DNA from: an uncultured Mucilaginibacter sp.
GTDB lineage: Bacteria > Bacteroidota > Bacteroidia > Sphingobacteriales > Sphingobacteriaceae
Reading direction: 5' to 3'
NCBI RefSeq assembly: GCF_903893715.1
Contig: NZ_CAITNG010000024.1
Location: 124,001 to 188,000, forward strand
Length of the DNA stretch: 64,000 bases
Every line of letters begins with the position of its first letter. The first letter of the stretch is position 1. A program made the translations under genes and the position numbers. Below, piece after piece: positions 34,751 to 43,298 of this stretch. The notes below the pieces were generated by a model that saw only the letters and a program-made list of their open reading frames with translations, did no database searches and was not told where the DNA came from.

Positions 34751-34855
34751 GTAAGAAATATTTTAATAAAAATCAGTGCAATCACTTACAATCGGTGCAA
34801 TCCCAATCACACACAAGGTAAGAAAATTTACCCGCTTTTTCAAAATTTACCACCC

Positions 34856-36961
34856 TCAAAACCTCACACTCATCCCCGCAAAATAATTGCGCAATGGCGC
34901 CGGGTTATAGTAACGACTGGCAGCCGCATTGATATCGTTGCCCAAGCTGTATTGCTGGTTCAGCAGGTTGTCGCCGCCGGCAAATATTTCGATGCGGGTT
35001 TTGGTGTTGAGTGTATGTTTCCAGCCCAACTTTATTTCGAGCAGGTTATAGCTGCTGGCATATACCGTGTTGGCATCGTTAAGCGGCAGTTTATCCGTAA
35101 AGTTATGCTGTATAAAAAAGTACAGTTGCTGCGGCAGCAACAGGTTAAAACTGGTAACCGCCACCTGGCGAGGCACGCCTGTAAGGTTATTGCCCGAGTA
35201 ATTGTTCACCCCGTCCCCATAATCCCGAAAGGTAAAAGCGCTGTAGGTATAGCTCTCGTTCAGTTGCAGCCCGCGCACAAAACCGGTACTGTTTTGGCCG
35301 ATGAGCCAGTCCGTAAAGTACAATTCAAAACCCGGCTGGTTGGTACCACCGGCGTTTACATAATACGTAGTGCCGTTGGGGTTTTGCCGCGGCACAATAG
35401 TATTGTTCAAATCATAATAAAACACCGAGGCATCCAAAAAAGCGCTTTCATTTGCATTTTGCAAGCGGAAGCCCGTTTCATAGTTCCAGCCGTCTTCGGC
35501 TTGCAAAGTGGTGTTAATGCTGTGGTCGGTAGGGTGTATCTCGCCCGTGGCAGGGGCAGAGTAACCCCGGCTTAGCGATGCCCGCCACACAAAGTTATTG
35601 GTGATGGAATAAGCCAGTGCCAGCCTCGGCATTAGCTGCGCATCGAAGGGGCGGTTGGCAAATGCGGTTTGGTTTAAGGGATATAAATTCTCGAATTGAT
35701 AGCTGTATTTATTCAGACTCAAAGCCGCTTCCAGTAAGAGTTGTTTGTTGAGGTTGGCCGTAAAACGGGTAAAAACAAAGTTTTGATTGGTGTTGATATT
35801 GTCGCGGGTTTGGGTGGTGTCTTTATTACCCAAATGGTTGCCATAATCGCCAATTGTGGAGTTGGTCTGTTCCCACTCAAAACCCAGATTCAATTTCCAA
35901 TGTAGCGGGTCGGCCTTTTTTGCCGACAGCTCAAAATAGGTACGAAAGCCCAACGTACTTTCCGCCCGCTGCTCGTACACCGTAAATGAGGGGTTCAAAA
36001 AGTCGACATGCGTGCCAAACACCGTCAGCACGTTGCGCAGGTTATCGCTGAATTTGGCCTCGTTAACTAAGCCGCCGTATATCATTTTGCTTTCGATATG
36101 CGCATTAAGCGCCTGCGCGCTGGCAATGGTAGGCGTGGCCAGCCTCGCCTGCGAGGGGTCGGCCATCATTTGCGCCAAGGTTAAACCGCCGGGCGTTTGG
36201 TAATAAAGGTCCGAGTAAAAGCCAATAGCCTTTATCTTATTTGCATCGCCATAACGCAATTGGTCGTCCACCATAAAAAAATTGCGTTGCATACTGCTGT
36301 TTTGCCGGTAGCCGCTATAACTCTCGTAGGCCTGATTAATATTGAGTTGGTTATTACCACGCTGTTGCTGAAATGCCGTGTTCTCATGCACCAATTGGTT
36401 CGAGCCAAAATCAACACCTCCGCTTGCAAAATCGCCGGTACTGTATTTGTTCACCGGGCTCAGCAAAACCACCCCGCCCGAGTTTGCGCCAAACAAACTG
36501 CCGTCGGGGCCTTTCAAAATCTCAACACCCTGCACGCTGTTAAAGTCGATGGCGTTGAGGTAAGTATTGCCACCGGCATCGGTTAGCGGCATCTCATCAA
36601 AATATATCTTTACATCGCGCACCCCAAAGGGCGACCGCAGCAAACTTCCCCGTATCGACAAACGGTAACTCCCCGGCGAACGCTCTTCCATCCGCACACC
36701 CGGCACGGTATTCATAGCGTTCACCAACGAATTATCGGTTTGCAAATGCAATTGCTGCGCGCTTAATACACCTACCGAAGCAGGGGTATTGAGCAAAGGC
36801 CTTTCGGAAAGATAGCCGCGTACGGTTACTTGGGTAAGCTTTTTGGAGGTGTCGGTATTGGAAGAGTCAGGCCTGTTTTGAGCATAAACAGGGGCAAGTG
36901 ATAGCAGAAAGATGAACGTAAAAATTTCTTTCAAATGGTTAGATTGATGATACTGATACAA
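34856..36961 (-). CDS. TonB-dependent receptor (siderophore/cobalamin type)
   Basis: An outer-membrane active-transport receptor of about 700 residues. It has a signal peptide, a likely TonB-box region (KKLTQVTVRG), a plug domain (about 50-165: TPASVGVLSAQQL, VPGVRMEERSPGSYRLSIRGS, GVEILKGPDGSLFGANSGGVV) and a 22-strand barrel ending in ...FAGMSVRF with a terminal Phe. No N-terminal carboxypeptidase-like domain is present, unlike SusC types, so a FecA/BtuB-like small-chelate substrate is plausible. The frame starts at TTG 36961; TTG 36934 gives a cleaner signal peptide (MKEIFTFIFLLSLAPVYAQ). It is divergent from the VIT-type transporter. Confidence 0.9.
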   Translation of the reverse strand: MYQYHQSNHLKEIFTFIFLLSLAPVYAQNRPDSSNTDTSKKLTQVTVRGYLSERPLLNTPASVGVLSAQQLHLQTDNSLVNAMNTVPGVRMEERSPGSYRLSIRGSLLRSPFGVRDVKIYFDEMPLTDAGGNTYLNAIDFNSVQGVEILKGPDGSLFGANSGGVVLLSPVNKYSTGDFASGGVDFGSNQLVHENTAFQQQRGNNQLNINQAYESYSGYRQNSSMQRNFFMVDDQLRYGDANKIKAIGFYSDLYYQTPGGLTLAQMMADPSQARLATPTIASAQALNAHIESKMIYGGLVNEAKFSDNLRNVLTVFGTHVDFLNPSFTVYEQRAESTLGFRTYFELSAKKADPLHWKLNLGFEWEQTNSTIGDYGNHLGNKDTTQTRDNINTNQNFVFTRFTANLNKQLLLEAALSLNKYSYQFENLYPLNQTAFANRPFDAQLMPRLALAYSITNNFVWRASLSRGYSAPATGEIHPTDHSINTTLQAEDGWNYETGFRLQNANESAFLDASVFYYDLNNTIVPRQNPNGTTYYVNAGGTNQPGFELYFTDWLIGQNSTGFVRGLQLNESYTYSAFTFRDYGDGVNNYSGNNLTGVPRQVAVTSFNLLLPQQLYFFIQHNFTDKLPLNDANTVYASSYNLLEIKLGWKHTLNTKTRIEIFAGGDNLLNQQYSLGNDINAAASRYYNPAPLRNYFAGMSVRF

Positions 36962-37034
36962 ATATAGCTATTAAGACTCATACTGAATAAGCGCCGCGCG
37001 TTGCCGTTTTAAATAAAGCTTCTTAATTTTAGCC

Positions 37035-37727
37035 ATGCATCATCACGAACAGCATTTACAAAGCACAGATACCATACGCGATATTGTTATTGGCATGTCC
37101 GACGGTTTAACCGTGCCTTTTGCTTTGGCGGCAGGTTTATCGGGCGCGGTTAGTTCATCGTCCATTGTTGTGGTTGCCGGTATAGCCGAAATTGTTGCCG
37201 GTTCCATTGCCATGGGATTAGGTGGCTTTTTGGCAGGCCGTACCGATGTTGACCATTACAACTCCGAACTGGCCCGCGAGTATGCCGAGGTGGAACGCAT
37301 CCCCGAACAGGAAAAAGCTGAAGTAAAAGAAGTATTCGCCGGTTTTGGCATGTCCGAAGCGCTGCAAAATGAAATAGCCGACGAGATGGCTAAAGACAAG
37401 GACAAGTGGGTCGACTTTATGATGCGTTTTGAGCTCGGCCTCGAAAAACCCGAAGCCAACCGCGCAGCCAAGAGTGCCTTTACCATTGGGGTATCATATA
37501 TTGTTGGTGGTATAATTCCTTTATCGCCATATTTTTTTATCAATAATTCACAACAAGCACTATACTACTCATGCGGCGTAACCCTCATCTGTTTATTTAT
37601 ATTCGGCTTCTTTAAAAGCAAAGTAACAGGCCAGCCACCGGTTACAGGTGCGTTAAAAGTAGTGGTTATTGGTGCTTTGGCAGCAGCAGCGGCATTTTTA
37701 GTAGCCAGGATGATAAACGCGAAGTGA
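37035..37727 (+). CDS. VIT1/CCC1-family iron/manganese transporter
   Basis: A membrane protein of 230 residues of the VIT family, which in eukaryotes moves Fe(II)/Mn(II) into vacuoles; bacterial members are thought to export or sequester these metals. Seen: a His-rich start (MHHHEQH), the VIT signature DIVIGMSDGLTVPFALAAGL (about 16-35), AEIVAGSIAMGLGGFLAGRT (about 51-70), a cytoplasmic Glu-rich metal-binding helix region (EQEKAEVKEVF...DEMAKDKDKW, about 90-130) and three further TM helices. It shares a 73-bp divergent promoter region with the TonB receptor, which hints at linked metal control. Confidence 0.93.
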   Translation: MHHHEQHLQSTDTIRDIVIGMSDGLTVPFALAAGLSGAVSSSSIVVVAGIAEIVAGSIAMGLGGFLAGRTDVDHYNSELAREYAEVERIPEQEKAEVKEVFAGFGMSEALQNEIADEMAKDKDKWVDFMMRFELGLEKPEANRAAKSAFTIGVSYIVGGIIPLSPYFFINNSQQALYYSCGVTLICLFIFGFFKSKVTGQPPVTGALKVVVIGALAAAAAFLVARMINAK

Positions 37728-37781
37728 GCTGAAAGCTTAAGGCACAAAGCTAAAGGCTTTTTATATTGACGTTGTTCATTT

Positions 37782-37886
37782 CGCTTTAAGCCTTATGCTT
37801 TCCGCTTTAAGCTCAAAATACAAAGCTTTTACATAGATGATTTTAACCCGCTTTAAGCTTTATGCTTTCGGCTTTAAGCTCAAAAT
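37782..37886. repeat. 38-bp direct repeat pair (GCTTTAAGC family)
   Basis: Copies at 37782-37819 and 37849-37886 differ at only two of 38 positions. The upstream tract 37728-37760 carries complementary AAAGCTTAAGGC words, so hairpins can form. The second copy runs through the stop codon of the FMN-reductase gene. It lies between convergent genes and may terminate both. Confidence 0.75.
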
Positions 37887-38401
37887 TTAATAAACTTATC
37901 TAACTGCTCGTTCACAAATTTAAGGGTGTCTTCTTTAAACAAGTCGGCGTCGGCATCCAACTCCTCCTTTACGTTGGTGATGTGAATCTTCAACGGCATC
38001 ACATGCAAATTCATGTAATTGCAAACACCTGTAAAATGGTCGATTCCCCTGATATTGCCGTATTTGCCCGATGATATGCCCACCAAAGCAGACTTCTTAT
38101 CATAAAAACTGCCCGGAAAATCGCAGGCATCTATAAATACCTTTAACACCCCCGGAAAACTGCCGTTATATTCAGGTATCACAAAAATAAACTTGCTGGT
38201 ATCGGTTATTTGTTGTTGAATCTTTTGGAAGGCCACACTGCGCTTGCCAAATTGGTCGCTAACGATGACATCGTCGGGCAGCTCCGTCAGCGAAAGCACA
38301 TGGGCGGTAACCCCTTTTTGCTCCAATAATTTTTGATAATACTTTGCAACCTTTAACGTCGAACTTTTGGGCCTGTTGGTGCCCGCAATAATAGTAACCA
38401 T
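37880..38401 (-). CDS. NAD(P)H-dependent FMN reductase (ChrR/SsuE-like flavoprotein)
   Basis: A flavodoxin-like oxidoreductase of 173 residues that uses NAD(P)H and bound FMN to reduce quinones or other acceptors. The FMN phosphate loop is GTNRPKSSTLKVA (about 7-19), and VIPEYNGSFPGVLKVFIDACD (about 77-97) is the classic PEYN-x-S-x-P-x-x-LK motif of this family. The substrate is not predictable. A divergent promoter region with an inverted repeat separates it from parA. Confidence 0.9.
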   Translation of the reverse strand: MVTIIAGTNRPKSSTLKVAKYYQKLLEQKGVTAHVLSLTELPDDVIVSDQFGKRSVAFQKIQQQITDTSKFIFVIPEYNGSFPGVLKVFIDACDFPGSFYDKKSALVGISSGKYGNIRGIDHFTGVCNYMNLHVMPLKIHITNVKEELDADADLFKEDTLKFVNEQLDKFIKF

Positions 38402-38458
38402 TTGTGTAAACTATGTTAGTATTTAGCTAAAGGTTTCGATTGCCTGATTAGATAATTT

Positions 38459-38528
38459 TGTATCTTTAGCCCGGATAAAAGACTCCGAAAAATAGACTCC
38501 CCTGTTTATTTTCCGGCACAAAGATACA
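38459..38528. promoter_or_regulatory. Long inverted repeat with opposed -7 elements (parA / FMN-reductase)
   Basis: The left arm 38459-38480 and right arm 38505-38528 pair (TGTATCTTT/AAAGATACA perfect at the ends, GCCCGGATAAA against TTTATTTTCCGGC inside). Each arm carries a TAnnTTTG-like box: TATCTTTA on the plus strand (38461-38468) facing parA, and TATCTTTG on the minus strand (38519-38526) facing the reductase. Confidence 0.5.
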
Positions 38529-38559
38529 GCCTTTTCCGCGTTTAAATTAATTACACACA

Positions 38560-39366
38560 ATGAGTAAAATTATTGCTTTAGCCAATCAAAAGGGCGGTGT
38601 TGGTAAAACTACATCATCTATAAACCTCGCTGCCAGCCTGGCCGTGTTGGAGTATAAAACTTTATTGGTTGATGCCGACCCCCAGGCCAATTCAACGTCG
38701 GGCATCGGGTTCGATCCGCGTACCATTAAGAACAGCATTTACGAGTGCATTATCAATGATATTGACCCGCGTGAAGCTATTCAAAAAACAGAAACGCCAA
38801 ACCTCGACCTGTTGCCCGCCCACATCGACCTGGTAGGTGCCGAGATAGAAATGATCAACCTTACCAACCGCGAATACAAAATGAAGGCGGTGCTGGATAT
38901 GGTAAGGGACGATTATGACTTTATCATCATCGATTGCTCCCCGTCATTGGGTTTGATTACGATTAATGCCTTATCGGCTGCCGATTCGGTGATCATACCC
39001 GTGCAATGCGAATACTTCGCGTTAGAAGGTTTGGGCAAATTATTGAATACCATTAAAATAGTTCAAAACAGGTTGAACCCGGATTTGGAGATAGAAGGTA
39101 TTTTGCTCACCATGTACGATGTGCGCCTGCGCTTGTCCAATCAGGTGGTTGAAGAAGTAAAAACACATTTCGAGAACCTCGTTTTCGAAACCATTATACA
39201 ACGCAATACCCGCTTAAGCGAAGCCCCGAGTTTTGGGGTATCGGTCATCATGCACGATGCCAACAGCAAGGGCGCTATCAATTACCTTAACCTTGCCCGC
39301 GAAATAGTGCGTAATAACGGCCTCGTTAAAGCCGAGGATAACGTTACTACCCAAATTGTAGAATAA
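38560..39366 (+). CDS. parA: Chromosome-partitioning ATPase ParA (Soj)
   Basis: A deviant-Walker ATPase (268 residues) that, with ParB and parS sites, segregates the replication-origin region. Seen: the P-loop KGGVGKTTSSINLA (about 10-23) with the signature lysine, VDADPQANSTSGIG (about 38-51), FIIIDCSPSLGLIT (about 120-133) and the C-terminal EAPSFGVSV. It heads the parA-parB-DUF5683-dapB-lepB cluster, with parB 7 bp downstream. Confidence 0.97.
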   Translation: MSKIIALANQKGGVGKTTSSINLAASLAVLEYKTLLVDADPQANSTSGIGFDPRTIKNSIYECIINDIDPREAIQKTETPNLDLLPAHIDLVGAEIEMINLTNREYKMKAVLDMVRDDYDFIIIDCSPSLGLITINALSAADSVIIPVQCEYFALEGLGKLLNTIKIVQNRLNPDLEIEGILLTMYDVRLRLSNQVVEEVKTHFENLVFETIIQRNTRLSEAPSFGVSVIMHDANSKGAINYLNLAREIVRNNGLVKAEDNVTTQIVE

Positions 39367-39373
39367 AGAATAG

Positions 39374-40291
39374 ATGAGTTCAGAAAAAAGAAACGCGTTA
39401 GGCCGTGGCTTGGGTGCATTGTTAAACGATGATAATGTTGGTACAGCTCCTGCTAATACCGGCAGAGGTGTTGCCGGTAATCCAAACCCAACTGTAAATG
39501 AATTGGGCTCGGTTAACGAAATCAGGATAAGTGAGATTGAAGTAAACCCTTTTCAACCCCGTACCGAATTTGATGAGATGGCCTTGGGCGAGTTGGCCGA
39601 CTCAATCAAACTGCAGGGCTTGATACAGCCCATCACGGTACGTAAAGTAAGTGCTAACAAATACCAGCTCATATCGGGCGAGCGCCGTTTACGCGCGTCA
39701 AAAATAGCGGGCCTGACACAAATACCGGCTTATATCCGCACCGCCAACGATCAGCAGATGCTCGAAATGGCGCTGATCGAGAACATACAACGACAAGACC
39801 TGAACGCCATTGAGGTAGCCTTAAGCTTTCAGCGTATGATGGAAGAGTGCAACCTGAAACAGGAAGAGCTTGGCGACCGTGTAAGCAAAAACCGTTCTAC
39901 CGTTACCAACTACCTGCGTTTGTTGAAATTGCCGCCCGGTATACAGGCTTCCATCCGCGATGGGCAGATCAGTATGGGCCATGCAAAAGCACTCATCACA
40001 ATAAATGACCCTGCCGCGCAGTTATATCTCCACAAACAGATCATCCAAAATGGCTTGTCGGTACGTAAAGTTGAAGAGATGGCCCGCCATCTGCAACGTG
40101 CTGTACCAAGAAAAGAAGGCAAAAAGCCGGAACCATTATCGTTCCAGGTGCAAAAAATTCAGGATGATCTGGCTTCCAAATTTGGGGCGCGTGTAAAATT
40201 GAAGTTGGATGATGATGGCAAAGGCGCGATTGAAATACCGTTTTTATCGCAAGACGACCTTGGCCGCATCCTCGAAATGCTGGATTGGTAA
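39374..40291 (+). CDS. parB: Chromosome-partitioning protein ParB (Spo0J)
   Basis: The centromere-binding CTPase (305 residues) that loads at parS. After an N-terminal ParA-interacting segment (KRNALGRGLGALL, about 4-16), the ParB/Srx CTPase domain holds NPFQPRTEFDE (about 58-68) and the GERRLRASKIAG motif (about 100-111). Next come the helix-turn-helix (EELGDRVSKNRSTVTNYLRLL) and the C-terminal dimer domain. I did not find a clear parS palindrome (TGTTTCACGTGAAACA-like) in the window. Confidence 0.97.
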   Translation: MSSEKRNALGRGLGALLNDDNVGTAPANTGRGVAGNPNPTVNELGSVNEIRISEIEVNPFQPRTEFDEMALGELADSIKLQGLIQPITVRKVSANKYQLISGERRLRASKIAGLTQIPAYIRTANDQQMLEMALIENIQRQDLNAIEVALSFQRMMEECNLKQEELGDRVSKNRSTVTNYLRLLKLPPGIQASIRDGQISMGHAKALITINDPAAQLYLHKQIIQNGLSVRKVEEMARHLQRAVPRKEGKKPEPLSFQVQKIQDDLASKFGARVKLKLDDDGKGAIEIPFLSQDDLGRILEMLDW

Positions 40292-40293
40292 AC

Positions 40294-40971
40294 ATGTATA
40301 GGTATCTGTTCTTGTTCATATTTTTATTGGTTTGCTCATCCGCGAAAGCGCAGGTGCCCGACACATTGTTGCATCAAAATAAAAAAGCGGAACAGCAGCG
40401 TAAAAAAGATTCCGTAACCTCAAAACCATTCAAACCAAAAATAAAAAAAGACCTTGCCGATCATCCCGACAGCACGCATAGCCCGCACACGGCCGTGATG
40501 CGTTCGCTTATATTTCCGGGTTGGGGACAAATTTACAACAGACATGGCTTGTGGTGGCGCCTGCCGGCATTGTATGGCGGCCTTACGGCACTGGTTATCA
40601 ATTTAATATCGAACGGACGCGACTATAATCTTTTTTTGGCGGAGTCGCAATGGCGCGAGTATGGCGAGCAAGGACCGGAACCAATAAAGAGCTATCAGGG
40701 CAGTAGTATAATCAATATCCCAAACCAAACCATATACGACTATAAAGATCAGCTAAGGCGCAACCGTGACCTTTCCGCCTTTGGTATTGTAGGTGTATGG
40801 GGCATTAACATGGTAGATGCTTATGTGGAAGCCAAATTTATCCATTCTTATAGTATGGACGATAACCTGAGTTTTAAAGTTACGCCAACAATGATAAATC
40901 AGCCTGTTTTGGCTTCAAATTTTAATACTACATTTACGCCCGGTTTAAAAATTACGTTTTTATTAAAATGA
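40294..40971 (+). CDS. DUF5683 exported/membrane protein
   Basis: A protein of 225 residues with a signal peptide (MYRYLFLFIFLLVCSSAKAQ), a basic linker (residues 25-55) and a DUF5683-type core with the conserved motif SLIFPGWGQIYNRHGLWWRLPALYGG (split over about 68-93). Short hydrophobic segments suggest envelope association. The family occurs between parB and dapB throughout the Bacteroidota, but its function is unknown. ATG 40294 directly follows the parB stop; a TTG 9 bp earlier is less likely. It overlaps dapB by 4 bp, so the two are probably coupled. Confidence 0.85.
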   Translation: MYRYLFLFIFLLVCSSAKAQVPDTLLHQNKKAEQQRKKDSVTSKPFKPKIKKDLADHPDSTHSPHTAVMRSLIFPGWGQIYNRHGLWWRLPALYGGLTALVINLISNGRDYNLFLAESQWREYGEQGPEPIKSYQGSSIINIPNQTIYDYKDQLRRNRDLSAFGIVGVWGINMVDAYVEAKFIHSYSMDDNLSFKVTPTMINQPVLASNFNTTFTPGLKITFLLK

Positions 40972-41723
40972 AGATCGCTTTATTAGGATACGGTAAAATG
41001 GGCAAGATGATCGAGAAGATCGCTACCGACCGCCATCATCAAATCGTTTTAACAATCGACCACGATAATTTGGACGACCTGACCGTCGAAAATCTGCAAA
41101 AAGCCGATGTAGCCATCGAGTTCAGCACGCCCGACACGGTTTTGGGCAACATCAAAAAATGCTTTGAAGCCGGTGTGCCCATTGTGGTAGGTACTACCGG
41201 TTGGTACGGCCAACTCCAACAAATAAAAGATAGCTGTTTGGACAGTAACAACGCGCTCATCTATGCGTCTAACTTTAGCGTGGGGGTAAACGTGTTTTTC
41301 CACGTAAACGAAGTGCTGGCCAAATTGATGAATAAATACCCGTACTACGATGTACAGGTTGAGGAGATACACCATACCCAAAAGCTCGATTCGCCAAGCG
41401 GTACAGCCATGACGATAGCCGAGGGTATAATCGACAATCTCGATACCAAAAACGAATGGGTAAACACGCTGGATAAGAACGATAACAGCGATATATTGGA
41501 CCAATTAAAACCTGATCAATTACTCATCGAATCGTTGCGGATAGATAGCGTGCCCGGCACCCATACCGTAATATACGATTCGGAAATTGATACCATCGAA
41601 TTTAAACATACCGCGCATAACCGCTCGGGCTTTGCACTTGGTGCTGTACTGGCCGCCGAATGGATACAAGGTAAAAAAGGATTTTTTACTGCAAAGGATA
41701 TGTTTAATTTTGACGCTAAGTGA
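40968..41723 (+). CDS. dapB: 4-hydroxy-tetrahydrodipicolinate reductase
   Basis: An NAD(P)H-dependent reductase (251 residues) of the diaminopimelate/lysine pathway, supplying both lysine and the peptidoglycan cross-linking residue. The Rossmann start is ALLGYGKMGKMIE (about 4-16), with GTTGWYG (about 77-83), ASNFSVGVN and the catalytic EIHHTQKLDSPSGTA (about 129-143, with Lys and the SGTA anion site). The form is the short Bacteroidota one. Its ATG overlaps the DUF5683 stop. Confidence 0.96.
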   Translation: MKIALLGYGKMGKMIEKIATDRHHQIVLTIDHDNLDDLTVENLQKADVAIEFSTPDTVLGNIKKCFEAGVPIVVGTTGWYGQLQQIKDSCLDSNNALIYASNFSVGVNVFFHVNEVLAKLMNKYPYYDVQVEEIHHTQKLDSPSGTAMTIAEGIIDNLDTKNEWVNTLDKNDNSDILDQLKPDQLLIESLRIDSVPGTHTVIYDSEIDTIEFKHTAHNRSGFALGAVLAAEWIQGKKGFFTAKDMFNFDAK

Positions 41724-41749
41724 TTTATAAATAATTAAGAAACAATATT

Positions 41750-43219
41750 GTGAATATAGTAGGATTTATTTTAGCATTTATATTGCTCTACGCACTCCCG
41801 TGCTTCGGTTTATGGAAACTATTCGAAAAAGCCAATAAACCGGGCTGGTTGGCCATTATACCGCTGGTCAATTTCTATATCATGATAGAAATAAGCGAGA
41901 AGCCAAAGTGGTGGATCATACTCATGCTTATCCCGGGCATAAATTTGCTGTTCGCTATTGGCATAGCTATCGATTTTTTTAAATGCTATGGGAAATTCAA
42001 ACTGTCTGAATGGGCAGCCGGAATAATATTTGGTTTCTACTTTTTACCAAAATGGGGCACAGACAAAGAAACCAAATTTATTGGGGCATCATGCAACCCT
42101 GAGTTTAAAGAAAAACATAAGGCTCATCTAAAAAAATCATCCGGACAGGAGTGGACTGAGGCTATCATTTTCGCGGTCATCGCTGCTACTCTCATACGTT
42201 CCTTCTTCATCGAAGCCTATACCATCCCAACACCATCCATGGAGCGCTCGCTGTTAGTTGGCGACTTTCTGTTTGTGAGCAAGGTAAACTACGGCCCGCG
42301 CACACCCATGACGCCTATCGCCTTTCCGTTTGCACACCATACCATGCCTTTGCTAAATACCAAGGCCTATTGGGATGGCTGGGAACTGCCTTACCACCGT
42401 TTACCGGGACTTAGCGAAGTTAAACGCGGCGATGTGGTAGTATTTAACTACCCCATGGATGCCGACTCACCGTTGTACCGCCCGGTAGATAAGCGCGAAA
42501 ACTATATCAAACGCTGTCAGGGCATTCCCGGCGATACCTTGAAAGTAGTAGGGGCGCAGGTGTATGTAAATGGCAAGGCCGCGCCAAACCCACCCGGCGA
42601 ACAAATGAATTATGATATCGCTACAAAAACCGAAGAGCAGATCAACTCCAAAGTAAACGAGGAGCTTAAAATCACTTTTTATGATCAGGTTCCCGGCGCC
42701 AGCATGACGCAGGAATCGGCAAATACATTAAGGGGCTATTCGTATATCAAGTCGGTTTCACCAAAAATAACACAGGGCTATGCCGACGACCCGATGTACC
42801 CGGTATTTCCCGATAAATACCCTAAGTTTTACGTGCTGCATAAAATGCCCGATTACAAATGGAACGTAGATAACTTTGGGCCGATAATTGTACCCAAAGC
42901 CGGTTGGACAGTAAAACTGGATAGCCTTACCTTACCTGTTTATGGCCGCTGCATTGAAGTGTACGAAGGCAATAAGCTGGTGATAAAAGGCAACGATATT
43001 TTCATAAACGGCGTTAAAACCGATACCTACACCTTTAAAATGAACTATTACTGGATGATGGGCGATAACCGCCACGACAGTGAAGACTCACGCTTCTGGG
43101 GCTTCGTTCCCGAAGATCATATTGTTGGAAAGGCCCTCTTCATCTGGATGAGTTGGGACGATAACGGCGGTTTCCTCAACAAAATACGCTGGAGCAGGCT
43201 GTTCAGGGGGATACATTGA
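41750..43219 (+). CDS. lepB: Signal peptidase I with N-terminal multi-TM extension
   Basis: The membrane serine peptidase that removes Sec/Tat signal peptides, here 489 residues. An N-terminal region with several TM helices (about 1-110, DUF5684-like) precedes the peptidase. The catalytic Ser is in PTPSMERSLLVGD (about 159-171), and the general-base Lys in RENYIKRCQGIPGD (about 248-262). MGDNRHDSEDSRFWGFVPE (about 431-449) is box E. The long insert between boxes D and E is usual in Bacteroidota. The start is GTG at 41750. It is the last gene of the parA cluster and ends in a repeat hairpin. Confidence 0.95.
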   Translation: MNIVGFILAFILLYALPCFGLWKLFEKANKPGWLAIIPLVNFYIMIEISEKPKWWIILMLIPGINLLFAIGIAIDFFKCYGKFKLSEWAAGIIFGFYFLPKWGTDKETKFIGASCNPEFKEKHKAHLKKSSGQEWTEAIIFAVIAATLIRSFFIEAYTIPTPSMERSLLVGDFLFVSKVNYGPRTPMTPIAFPFAHHTMPLLNTKAYWDGWELPYHRLPGLSEVKRGDVVVFNYPMDADSPLYRPVDKRENYIKRCQGIPGDTLKVVGAQVYVNGKAAPNPPGEQMNYDIATKTEEQINSKVNEELKITFYDQVPGASMTQESANTLRGYSYIKSVSPKITQGYADDPMYPVFPDKYPKFYVLHKMPDYKWNVDNFGPIIVPKAGWTVKLDSLTLPVYGRCIEVYEGNKLVIKGNDIFINGVKTDTYTFKMNYYWMMGDNRHDSEDSRFWGFVPEDHIVGKALFIWMSWDDNGGFLNKIRWSRLFRGIH

Positions 43220-43222
43220 TAA

Positions 43223-43296
43223 GGGAAGATGTAAAATGTAAGATGGAAGATGTGTGAGGATATGCTCTTTTCACATCTTCCATTTTCCGTCTTCCC
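43223..43296. terminator. GGAAGAT repeat hairpin between convergent genes
   Basis: GGAAGATGTG (43245-43254) and CACATCTTCC (43272-43281) are perfect 10-bp complements around a 17-nt loop. The outer GGGAAGA tracts also pair. It lies between the stops of lepB and the Ldh gene and probably serves both. The words are the dispersed GGAAGAT family. Confidence 0.6.
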
Positions 43297-43298
43297 TC

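Noticed and set aside
34952-35575. 207-residue plus-strand frame antisense to the TonB receptor
   Set aside because: It lies inside a well-supported receptor gene on the other strand and has no family-like sequence.
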